Made by a program: the position numbers and the translations under genes
The notes under the pieces: model-generated
Database searches by the model: none
Seen by the model: only the letters and a program-made list of their open reading frames with translations
What the model was told of the DNA's origin: nothing
Source of the DNA: Chloroflexota bacterium
Lineage (GTDB): Bacteria > Chloroflexota > Anaerolineae > Anaerolineales > Anaerolineaceae
Length of the DNA: 64,000 nucleotides
Assembly (NCBI GenBank): GCA_012799995.1
Contig: JAAZKE010000010.1
Location: 1-64,000 of the forward strand
Direction: 5' to 3'
Shown: one piece after another, positions 1 through 6,816 of the stretch
Layout: each line of letters starts with the position of its first letter
Numbering within the stretch: the stretch's first letter is position 1

Positions 1-31
1 CTAATTCCGTTTTGCTCTTTTTGCTCATCAT
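1..31 (-). CDS. Possible 5' end of a divergent gene, cut by window start
   Basis: Read on the minus strand, an ATG-ATG start at 31-26 opens a frame (MMSKKSKTEL) that runs off the window. An AGGGA ribosome binding site lies about six bases upstream. Only ten codons are visible, so no product can be proposed. It could equally be chance. Confidence 0.3.
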   Translation of the reverse strand, partial: MMSKKSKTEL

Positions 32-209
32 AGGCTTTCCCTGCACTTTCTAATGTCTCGCATGGTGACTTCCTATTATGAGGCAACGTATTCTCAATAG
101 TGACTTTTAATTTGAGGGAATGCGAATCCTATCAGGAAAAAGAGCGAAATGCTATAATTGAACCGGATTTGACCAACAGGATTATCAGAGCCCGGAAAGG
201 TGATGTGAT
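32..209. promoter_or_regulatory. Intergenic region upstream of the solute-binding protein
   Basis: A TATAAT hexamer at 153-158 lies 51 bases upstream of the first plus-strand gene and is a plausible -10 element. I see no convincing -35 at the right spacing. No other feature is visible in this stretch. Confidence 0.3.
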
Positions 210-1409
210 TTGAGTAAGAACGCCCGGACTTCTTTCTTGATTTTGTCTTTATTCCTTCTTCTTATTCCGATCAGTACATATGCCCAATCGGATCATCTTG
301 GTACTGTGAAAACCAACCAGGTGCTTTATTTTGGCACCTCGCCTGATTATTTTCCTTTTTCATACTACGATGCGGATAAAAAAATCACCGGAATTGATGT
401 CAAACTGGCGGAGGAATTCGCAAATCGCACTGGCGTTTCATTTCAGGCGGTTGATTTTGCCTATGAAGGTCTGGTTGACGCGGTTTCGCATTTTCAGGTG
501 GATCTGATCGGCGGCGCTCTTCCTTTAAACCAGATTATCCAGCAGAAGACCGATGCCACACGAATCTACTTTGATGCCAAATATGGATTTCTGGCGTTGA
601 ATGCAGAAGCGGTTTCTCAAAATCAGATTGATTTTATGAGGGCGGACACGATTATCGGCGTTCGAAAAGGAACGCCTTTTGAACAATATCTCAGTACGAA
701 ATTAATTGGTCGCGGACTGTTGCCATCTGAACGCAGCAGGGCTTATGATTCCTGGCAACAGCTGGAAAAGGATCTGCAATCCGGTGTCATTAACATGATC
801 CTGCTGGATGAACCAACCTACCAACGTATCTTTAAGATCGGGAAATCTTTCGTATTTGAGCAACCTGCCTGGCTCTCAGAACAGTTTGTTTTCGCATCTC
901 ATCGCGGTTCCAACCTGATCGATGAGATGAACCGGGTTTTGGGCGATATGATCGCGGACGGTACCGCTCAGAAAATTGTCGATCAGTTCGGTTCGTTGCA
1001 GGCGCCTTTTGCAATAAAACCCAATTATCTGCGCCCGGATGACAACTTTGGTTACGATGATGTTTCCGGAACGGAGCAAGCCTGTTCCAATGATATGTTA
1101 TTGATGGGGATTGCCAGCGACCCGGCTGGACCGGAACGGATTCGCGTGTATAACACCGGTTCCTGCGTTTGGACCACTTCCTATTTTGTAAGGCAGGTGG
1201 ACGGCTATCCCTCCGCAATCAAGCGTCTGCCCGTGAGTATAGAGACCCGCCCGGGGTTTACCTACGAGTTTACTGTGGAGCTTTCAGACGCGGAATCAGC
1301 GGAACAATGGACGCGCTGGCAAATGACAGCACCCGATGGCAGACAATTTGGACAGTCGATCGTGCTGCAAAGGACGATTGATTCAGTTGTAGAGGAGACG
1401 GTTCAATAA
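210..1409 (+). CDS. Secreted family-3 solute-binding protein with C-terminal NBR1-like Ig domain
   Basis: The start is TTG, preceded by an AAAGG site about nine bases upstream; no in-frame ATG lies nearby. Residues 1-25 form a Sec signal peptide (charged N-terminus, LILSLFLLLIPI core, TYA-QS cleavage). Residues 35-265 match the bacterial extracellular solute-binding family 3 fold, with the typical opening (YFGTSPDYFPFSYYD), the GIDVKLAEEFANRTG segment and a closing lobe (MIADGTAQKIVDQFG). Residues 290-390 resemble the Ig-like domain first defined in NBR1 (VYNTGSCVWTTSYFV), common on secreted Chloroflexota proteins. Such proteins bind amino acids or small ligands outside the membrane. No permease or ATPase is adjacent, so it may be an orphan sensor or binding protein. 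Ligand unknown. Confidence 0.8.
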   Translation: MSKNARTSFLILSLFLLLIPISTYAQSDHLGTVKTNQVLYFGTSPDYFPFSYYDADKKITGIDVKLAEEFANRTGVSFQAVDFAYEGLVDAVSHFQVDLIGGALPLNQIIQQKTDATRIYFDAKYGFLALNAEAVSQNQIDFMRADTIIGVRKGTPFEQYLSTKLIGRGLLPSERSRAYDSWQQLEKDLQSGVINMILLDEPTYQRIFKIGKSFVFEQPAWLSEQFVFASHRGSNLIDEMNRVLGDMIADGTAQKIVDQFGSLQAPFAIKPNYLRPDDNFGYDDVSGTEQACSNDMLLMGIASDPAGPERIRVYNTGSCVWTTSYFVRQVDGYPSAIKRLPVSIETRPGFTYEFTVELSDAESAEQWTRWQMTAPDGRQFGQSIVLQRTIDSVVEETVQ

Positions 1410-1537
1410 TCTTTTATTAATATCGAAGAAGATCATTCGAAACGGAGTGATAAATAAGGTAGAATATTTTTAGCGGATTTCATATTTTTTTGAGTAATCT
1501 TTTACAGGAAACCCGCGTGAATTAACTTGGAGGATAA
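1410..1537. other. Short intergenic gap
   Basis: About 130 AT-rich bases separate the binding protein from the coiled-coil gene. No clear terminator hairpin is visible. The GGAGG ribosome binding site of the next gene lies at its right end. Confidence 0.4.
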
Positions 1538-2062
1538 ATGGATAACCTAAAGGATGTTGTAGGTTCTGAAAAAAGCGACTTTGAACGGTTTATGGAAAAA
1601 ATTCCCGGCGTAAGCGGGTACAAAGATAAAGAACGAAGGCGGGAAACAGATAAGATCGTTCGTGAGACACTGGCAAAACGCTATGATGAAGAGTGGAACC
1701 GGATCTCTGAGATTCAGCGCGTGCTGATTAAAAAAGGCGACCTGAGTTCAGTCTCTGATCTCGAATCTGCCGCAATCAAACTGCGTCAGTTTGCCGATCG
1801 CATCAAGACTGCTTCTTATGGCTATGCTGGTTTGCTGGACAACATCAAAGTCGATGAAGCTGCGCTTGATAAACTGTATAACTATGACAACAGTTTGTTT
1901 GACCTGGCGGACGCAATCAAAGAAGCTGTCTCCAATGTTGATGCGGCAACTGAATCCGGCGAAGGCCTGGCTGACGCCATTCAGGCACTGACCAGGGCAG
2001 CACAGGACAGCGTTACTGCATTCAATAAGCGGTCAGAAGTGATCACCGGCACTGGAAACTAA
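1538..2062 (+). CDS. Hypothetical coiled-coil protein upstream of an SPFH protein
   Basis: The ATG at 1538 follows a strong GGAGG site, so the start is secure. The 174-residue protein has no signal peptide or membrane segment. Most of it is charged helix (residues 25-60 rich in K/R/E, later residues with heptad-like Leu/Ala/Ile spacing), pointing to a cytoplasmic coiled coil. I do not recognise the family. The next gene, an SPFH/band-7 protein, starts 45 bases downstream with its own GGAG site, so the two are probably co-transcribed and may act in one complex. That link is inferred from position only. Confidence 0.7.
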   Translation: MDNLKDVVGSEKSDFERFMEKIPGVSGYKDKERRRETDKIVRETLAKRYDEEWNRISEIQRVLIKKGDLSSVSDLESAAIKLRQFADRIKTASYGYAGLLDNIKVDEAALDKLYNYDNSLFDLADAIKEAVSNVDAATESGEGLADAIQALTRAAQDSVTAFNKRSEVITGTGN

Positions 2063-2107
2063 GGCCAACACGTCGGAACCATTAACGAGCGATCGAAGGA
2101 GTAAAAA

Positions 2108-3151
2108 ATGGCAAGAATTTTTGATGTAGTTGAATATCCCAACGAAATGAAGGACGAGATCGTCCACCGTTTCCCAGAGCAGGGTGTTGCAGATCTGCGC
2201 TTCGGCTCGCAGGTGATCGTCCGGGAATCACAACGGGCAATTTTTGTTCGAGACGGAAAAGCGCTTGACCAACTCGGTCCCGGCAGGCACACGATTTCTA
2301 CCGCGAACTTTCCGCTACTGACACGTTTGCTCGGAATAGCATTTGACAATAGAACTCCATTCACTGCAGAAGTTTATTTTGTTTCCATGCGTGAGTTTGC
2401 GGATGTCAAATGGGGCACAGCTCAGCCGATCATCGTGCGCAACAGTGGCGTCGGACTTGGAATTTCCCTGATACAGGGGTTCGGTACATACAGCTTCCAG
2501 GTGAGTGACCCGCAGCAGTTTGTAACCCAGATTGTGGGCGCTTCCCAATCCTACTCACTGGATTCAATTGAAAACCGCTTACGGGCGATATTGCTCTCAA
2601 AGCTCCAGGATATTTTGGGAACTACTACTGAAACACAAAATGTGTTGCAGTTGATCGGGTTGGTGGAAGAACTGGGTACTGCTGTGAAAGCAAAAGCGCA
2701 GGATGACTTTGCAGCGATCGGTTTAATGCTGAAAACTTTCTATATCGCCAGCTTGAAGCCTTCTGAAAAATCTGCCGATGAACTGCGCGCGATGGGTATG
2801 TTGGACATGAATGTTTACACCCAGCTGCAGGCAGCAGATGCATTGCGCGATGCTGCGAAGAACCCGAGCGGCGGCGCTGGCTTGACTGCGGGAATTGGCG
2901 CAGGTGTTGGTCTGGGGAACATCATCTCCAATGCGTATAGTCAAAATGCTGCTCAGAATGCCCAGCAGGCGCCAGCAGCATCTCAAGCAGCAGTCCCTGC
3001 GATTATGACTCCTGCTGATGTTGCCAAAGTGCTGTCTGTTACGGAAGCGGACGTGCTTGCTTCCATTGAAAGCGGTGAACTGAAAGCGCGGAAAATCGGT
3101 TCGGTTTATCGAATCACGAAAGAATCACTTGACGAGTTCCTGAAAGGATAA
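2108..3151 (+). CDS. SPFH/band-7 protein with C-terminal excisionase-type helix-turn-helix
   Basis: Residues 1-225 match the cytoplasmic SPFH/virion-core-like family (YdjI type): an N-terminal segment (MARIFDVVEYPNEM), the VRESQRAIFVRDGKALDQLGPG strand region and a long helical stretch. SPFH proteins oligomerise into rings or scaffolds, often at membranes. Residues 250-290 are a low-complexity Gly/Ala/Gln linker. Residues 298-347 (MTPADVAKVLSVTE, then GELKARKIGSVYRI) look like an excisionase/MerR-type HTH_17 domain. In familiar relatives the C-terminus is instead a zinc ribbon that targets the scaffold. No transmembrane segment is visible. The gene ends 14 bases before sucC, so read-through is likely. 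Function unknown; the fold assignment is fairly confident and the HTH assignment good. Confidence 0.78.
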   Translation: MARIFDVVEYPNEMKDEIVHRFPEQGVADLRFGSQVIVRESQRAIFVRDGKALDQLGPGRHTISTANFPLLTRLLGIAFDNRTPFTAEVYFVSMREFADVKWGTAQPIIVRNSGVGLGISLIQGFGTYSFQVSDPQQFVTQIVGASQSYSLDSIENRLRAILLSKLQDILGTTTETQNVLQLIGLVEELGTAVKAKAQDDFAAIGLMLKTFYIASLKPSEKSADELRAMGMLDMNVYTQLQAADALRDAAKNPSGGAGLTAGIGAGVGLGNIISNAYSQNAAQNAQQAPAASQAAVPAIMTPADVAKVLSVTEADVLASIESGELKARKIGSVYRITKESLDEFLKG

Positions 3152-3165
3152 AAAGTCCTCAGGCG

Positions 3166-4305
3166 ATGAAACTGCTCGAGTATCAATCGAAGAAATTGTT
3201 CCGGCAGTATGGGATACCTGTCCCAACCGGACAGGTTACTTCTATTGCTCGGGATGCAAAACACATTTCGGAAGAGATCGGATTGCCGGTCGTGGTAAAA
3301 GCTCAAGTTCTGGTTGAAGGACGGGGCGCCGCGGGCGGCATCCGCTTAGTCAGGACTCCTGAAGAAGCGGAAGTTCAGGCAGCCGAGATCCTGTCCCTGC
3401 GAATCCACGGACTGCCAGTTCGCAAAGTTCAAATTGACGAAGCGATCTCAATCGAAAAAGAATACTTTATTGTTATCACCTTTGACCGAAGTAAAAAACA
3501 GCCGCTGTTAATGATGTACGACTCGGGAACGATCTACATTGAAACGGCGGCTAATGCTTTATTTGATCATTTAGAACGCGTTTATATTGATCCCCTGATT
3601 GGACTGCAGCGTTATCAGATTCGTCAGCTGGCGTATCGGCTTGACTTCCCTAATAAATTCCTCAGGAGCCTGGGGGAGATATGTTTCGGCATGTGGCGTC
3701 TGTTCAGCGATCTGGATGCGCGCATGGTCGCGATCAATCCGTTGGCAATTACCAACGATCAGCGTCTGCTGGCGCTGGATGGAAAAATCACGCTGGATTC
3801 CAACGCGGACTTCCGACATACCTCTCAGCTGGACTTTTTAGACGATCCGCTTCTGAACGCAGCGGAGATTGAGGCTCATAAACACGGGCTGGAATACATC
3901 AAACTTCCTGGGAATATCTCCTGCATGGTAAATGGTGCCGGGCTGACGATGGCAACGCTGGACATGATTGCCGATGAAGGCGGTTCCCCGGCGAACTTCC
4001 TCGATCTGGGGTCGGGAGTGAACAATGAAAGTGTAAATGCAGCGATGAAAATCCTGCTGACAGACCCGGATACAAAGGTGGTCATCATCAATATCTTTGG
4101 CGGGATCATTCGATGCGGCGATGTGGCTGCCGGCGTTCAACGGGCGATGCAGAATTACAATCCTCAAATTCCGATATTGATTCATTTTGACGGCAGTGAT
4201 GCTGAAACAGGATATGCGATGCTGCGTGAGAGTCGCGTCATGTTGATGAGCTCGCTTTCGGAAGCGATCAAGCGGGCAGTAGAGATCGCGAGTGGAAACG
4301 TATGA
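3166..4305 (+). CDS. sucC: Succinate-CoA ligase (ADP-forming) subunit beta
   Basis: The 379-residue protein carries the ATP-grasp start MKLLEYQSKKLFRQYGIPVP, the nucleotide-binding VVKAQVLVEGRGAAGGIRL stretch and a C-terminal CoA-ligase domain with the phosphohistidine-contacting loop (INIFGGIIRCGDVAAGV). With SucD it interconverts succinate, CoA and ATP with succinyl-CoA in the cytoplasm, in the TCA cycle or in fermentative succinate/propionate routes. Length is close to the usual 385-390. Its stop overlaps the sucD start (ATGA), showing translational coupling. The related malate-CoA ligase is a less likely alternative that needs phylogeny to exclude. Confidence 0.9.
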   Translation: MKLLEYQSKKLFRQYGIPVPTGQVTSIARDAKHISEEIGLPVVVKAQVLVEGRGAAGGIRLVRTPEEAEVQAAEILSLRIHGLPVRKVQIDEAISIEKEYFIVITFDRSKKQPLLMMYDSGTIYIETAANALFDHLERVYIDPLIGLQRYQIRQLAYRLDFPNKFLRSLGEICFGMWRLFSDLDARMVAINPLAITNDQRLLALDGKITLDSNADFRHTSQLDFLDDPLLNAAEIEAHKHGLEYIKLPGNISCMVNGAGLTMATLDMIADEGGSPANFLDLGSGVNNESVNAAMKILLTDPDTKVVIINIFGGIIRCGDVAAGVQRAMQNYNPQIPILIHFDGSDAETGYAMLRESRVMLMSSLSEAIKRAVEIASGNV

Positions 4306-5168
4306 GCATTCTGATCAACAATACAACCCGTGTCATTGTTCAGGGAATCACCGGCAGAGAAGGCAGCTTCCATGCTGAGCGTATGTTTGAGATGGGAACA
4401 CAGATCGTGGCAGGCGTGTCGCCGGGAAAAGGCGGCAGCTGGGTGTTGGGCGAAAAGGTCCCGGTTTTCGACACGATGCAGGGAGCGATGGAAGTAACCG
4501 AGGCGGATGCGTCAATTCTGTTTGTACCTGCACGGCAATCTACCGATGCACTTTTCGAAGCTGCTGATTCTGGAGTTAATCTGGTTGTTTGTATAACCGA
4601 AGGTGTACCGTTGCTGGATATATCAAAAGTCTGCAAATATATGGAAAGTAAGAATGTACGCCTGATCGGCCCGAATTGCTCTGGAATTTTCAATCCCGGC
4701 GGAGTGAACTTGGGCGTAGCCCCTGCGGACTGTGCGATTCCAGGAAATATCGGTGTAATTTCGCGCTCGGGCACATTGAGTTTCTATGTGATGAACGAAA
4801 TGAAAAAAATTGGTCTGGGTGTCAGCACCTGTCTTGGAATCGGTGGTGATTTGATCCAGGGTACTTCATTCACCGAAGCGCTTGAATTGTTCGATATGGA
4901 TCCGTATACCGAAAGGGTATTGATGATCGGTGAAATTGGAGGACTGGAAGAGGAACGCGCAGCCAAGTATGCCGCCTATAAAATGAGCAAACCCGTTTCC
5001 GCGTTTCTGGTGGGCAGTTCCGCGCCGACGGGGAGGAAAATGGGCCATTCAGGCGCGTTTATTGAAGGCGGTATTGGTACGGTCCAGGCAAAGGTAGAAG
5101 CGCTCGAAGTCTCGGGCGTTCGCGTGACAACGCATATCGATTGTATTGGAGAGATCCTGAAAGGATAA
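4302..5168 (+). CDS. sucD: Succinate-CoA ligase subunit alpha
   Basis: The 288-residue protein has the CoA-binding Rossmann start (VQGITGREGSFHAERM, then AGVSPGKGG), the NCSGIFNPG loop and the catalytic histidine motif GRKMGHSGAFIEGG near the C-terminus, where the His is phosphorylated during catalysis. It is the partner of SucC, overlapping it by four bases. A strong hairpin with T-runs on both sides follows directly, so the operon ends here. Confidence 0.92.
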   Translation: MSILINNTTRVIVQGITGREGSFHAERMFEMGTQIVAGVSPGKGGSWVLGEKVPVFDTMQGAMEVTEADASILFVPARQSTDALFEAADSGVNLVVCITEGVPLLDISKVCKYMESKNVRLIGPNCSGIFNPGGVNLGVAPADCAIPGNIGVISRSGTLSFYVMNEMKKIGLGVSTCLGIGGDLIQGTSFTEALELFDMDPYTERVLMIGEIGGLEEERAAKYAAYKMSKPVSAFLVGSSAPTGRKMGHSGAFIEGGIGTVQAKVEALEVSGVRVTTHIDCIGEILKG

Positions 5169-5197
5169 AAAAACTTGCGAAACCGCAAGTTTTTTTA
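5167..5197. terminator. Bidirectional intrinsic terminator between sucD and acpP
   Basis: Stem ACTTGCG (5174-5180), loop AAAC, stem CGCAAGT (5185-5191), with an A-run before and a T-run after. It can end transcription of sucCD rightward and of the acyl carrier protein gene leftward. Confidence 0.9.
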
Positions 5198-5203
5198 TTA
5201 AGA

Positions 5204-5437
5204 CTATTTCTTTTCTGACAGGAGCTTGACAACGTCCCCGATCGTTTTGATGTTCTTTGCCTCATCATCGGTGAATGTGCGGTCAAACGCCTCGCTGAAT
5301 CCATCAATCAAAAAGAACTGATCCATTGAATCCGCTTTTAAATCTTCAATGATGCGCGTATCCATTGTCAAGTCGCTGCCGTCGATTTTTAAAACATCGG
5401 TGATCACTTTTCTAACATTTTCAAATGTCGGTTCCAT
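5204..5437 (-). CDS. acpP: Acyl carrier protein
   Basis: The 77-residue acidic protein has the canonical four-helix ACP pattern and the 4'-phosphopantetheine attachment site ADSMD with Ser37; most ACPs have DSL here. It carries growing acyl chains for fatty acid synthesis in the cytoplasm. The ATG has a GGAGG site six bases upstream. It is monocistronic here, with no fab genes next to it, although coaD and plsX occur elsewhere in the window. A second, specialised ACP cannot be excluded. Confidence 0.9.
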   Translation of the reverse strand: MEPTFENVRKVITDVLKIDGSDLTMDTRIIEDLKADSMDQFFLIDGFSEAFDRTFTDDEAKNIKTIGDVVKLLSEKK

Positions 5438-5507
5438 CTATACCTCCGAAATCCTTTGATATCTTCCATTTTAATTCAGCTGACCGATATTTGTCGAGTT
5501 TGTGACA

Positions 5508-6518
5508 TTATCGGATCTGATCAATCAACAGTTTTCCCCGAGAAGCATCTGAAATGATGTAAACACGGTTGACGGTATCCTCAGTAGTTCCATCCTTATA
5601 ATGGTAACGCAGTGCAACATTGAATTCAATTGGGTTGACGTTCAGCTGTTGCAGGAAAGCATAATCGATGTCTACTGAATCAACTTTATCCCATTTCGAA
5701 CGAAAAAAACTCTGTGGCGGTATTTCCCGTCCGCTACAGCATGCGAGTTGCATTTTTTCAGACATCATCCACCAGGCAGTGTCGTAATCCCGATTCATGA
5801 GCGTTTCATAAAAGGAGCGCAGAAAAGTCTCCGGATTGGGATAGTCGGCAGGATTCCAGGGCGTGCTGGTAAGCGTGGGCTCAGGCAGCTGCGGTTGTTC
5901 CAGCCCTGAAAAATTGATGTCAATGGTCAATTGGGTAGCGGTAGGGGCGTTGAACTGAGTTGGGTTATTTGCCATCTCGGCATAATACGTCTCAGCGATT
6001 TGTGTATAGAGTGTGTCAAGATTCTGTGTTTCGGCTTGAGAGATGATCTGTTGGTTTTGATTCCTGATCAGGAAAAGAATTCCGCCGGCTATTAACAAAA
6101 GCAGAGGGATTAAACCCCACAGCCATCTTCGAATTGGCGCTTTTTGGACAGGTTGTTGGGTTTGATCTGCATAGTAGTAACCACCAACTGTTTCGGACCC
6201 GCCATTACTGTTGATCAGCGCAATAAAATCAGATCCCATGCGATGGGATGTCCAACTCATCTGACTGTTATGGCGAACTGTGAATGTATGGTCGCTGCTT
6301 TCACCGGGATTCAGACGAAAATCTGGTGGAGACACCGAAACCCAGCCAACCTGGATAGCGATTCTGCCTACCAGAATCCGATCACCCTCGTTGGTGATTG
6401 TCATCAATGCAGCGCCATGTCCCTCACTTGGAGCTGCATTCGAGACCAGTCCAAAATCGAGTGTTTTAGGGCTGACTAACATCACCGGTTGCGGTTGTTG
6501 AGCATCTGAGGCGTACAT
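5508..6518 (-). CDS. Membrane-anchored protein: Ig-like domain, TM helix, NTF2-like outer domain
   Basis: I prefer the ATG at 6518; an in-frame TTG lies at 6536. Numbering from that ATG, about residues 10-105 form an Ig/MSP-like beta-sandwich (SPKTLDFGLVSN, FRLNPGESSDHTFTV). A membrane helix (WLWGLIPLLLLIAGGILFLI) follows near residue 130. The distal half contains a cone-shaped-fold-like region (FLRSFYETLMNRDYDTAWWMMSEKMQ, later a paired-strand YHYKDGTTEDTVNRVYII), similar to NTF2/DUF4878-type domains. A TATAAT sits eight bases before the ATG with no Shine-Dalgarno, so the mRNA may be leaderless. Specific function unknown. The N-terminal domain would be cytoplasmic unless topology is inverted. 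Confidence 0.65.
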   Translation of the reverse strand: MYASDAQQPQPVMLVSPKTLDFGLVSNAAPSEGHGAALMTITNEGDRILVGRIAIQVGWVSVSPPDFRLNPGESSDHTFTVRHNSQMSWTSHRMGSDFIALINSNGGSETVGGYYYADQTQQPVQKAPIRRWLWGLIPLLLLIAGGILFLIRNQNQQIISQAETQNLDTLYTQIAETYYAEMANNPTQFNAPTATQLTIDINFSGLEQPQLPEPTLTSTPWNPADYPNPETFLRSFYETLMNRDYDTAWWMMSEKMQLACCSGREIPPQSFFRSKWDKVDSVDIDYAFLQQLNVNPIEFNVALRYHYKDGTTEDTVNRVYIISDASRGKLLIDQIR

Positions 6519-6599
6519 AAAAGAATTATAAAGCAAACGATGTCGTATTTATAGCCTGCTGGATCATGAAGGAACGACTCTTTTATCTCTGGCATATGG

Positions 6600-6605
6600 T
6601 ATAAT
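6600..6605 (+). promoter_or_regulatory. -10 element of tRNA-Ser
   Basis: TATAAT at 6600-6605, 21 bases before the mature 5' end of the tRNA. A good -35 is not evident. Confidence 0.45.
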
Positions 6606-6625
6606 TTTCTCCGCATTAAAATTAG

Positions 6626-6712
6626 GGAGAGATAGCGTAGTCTGGCCTAACGCGCGCGCCTGGAGAGCGCGTTTACCGCAAGGTAACGTGGGTTCGAATC
6701 CCACTCTCTCCG
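6626..6712 (+). tRNA. tRNA-Ser (anticodon GGA)
   Basis: The acceptor stem GGAGAGA pairs with TCTCTCC. The anticodon stem CGCGC/GCGCG encloses the loop CTGGAGA, giving anticodon GGA. A long variable arm (TTACC-GCAA-GGTAA) marks a class II tRNA. The T arm is GTGGG-TTCGAAT-CCCAC and the discriminator base is G. The 3' CCA is not encoded. Confidence 0.95.
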
Positions 6713-6718
6713 CAGGAT

Positions 6719-6749
6719 CAAAAAACGGGTTCGAGAGGGCCTGTTTTTG
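6719..6749 (+). terminator. Terminator after tRNA-Ser
   Basis: An A-rich arm ending ACGGG pairs with CCTGT, followed by a T-rich tail. Confidence 0.6.
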
Positions 6750-6816
6750 TTTTTATTGAGCCGGAACGAACAAGCGATCAAATAACCCATGAGGAAAATA
6801 GGATAAAATATGGGAT

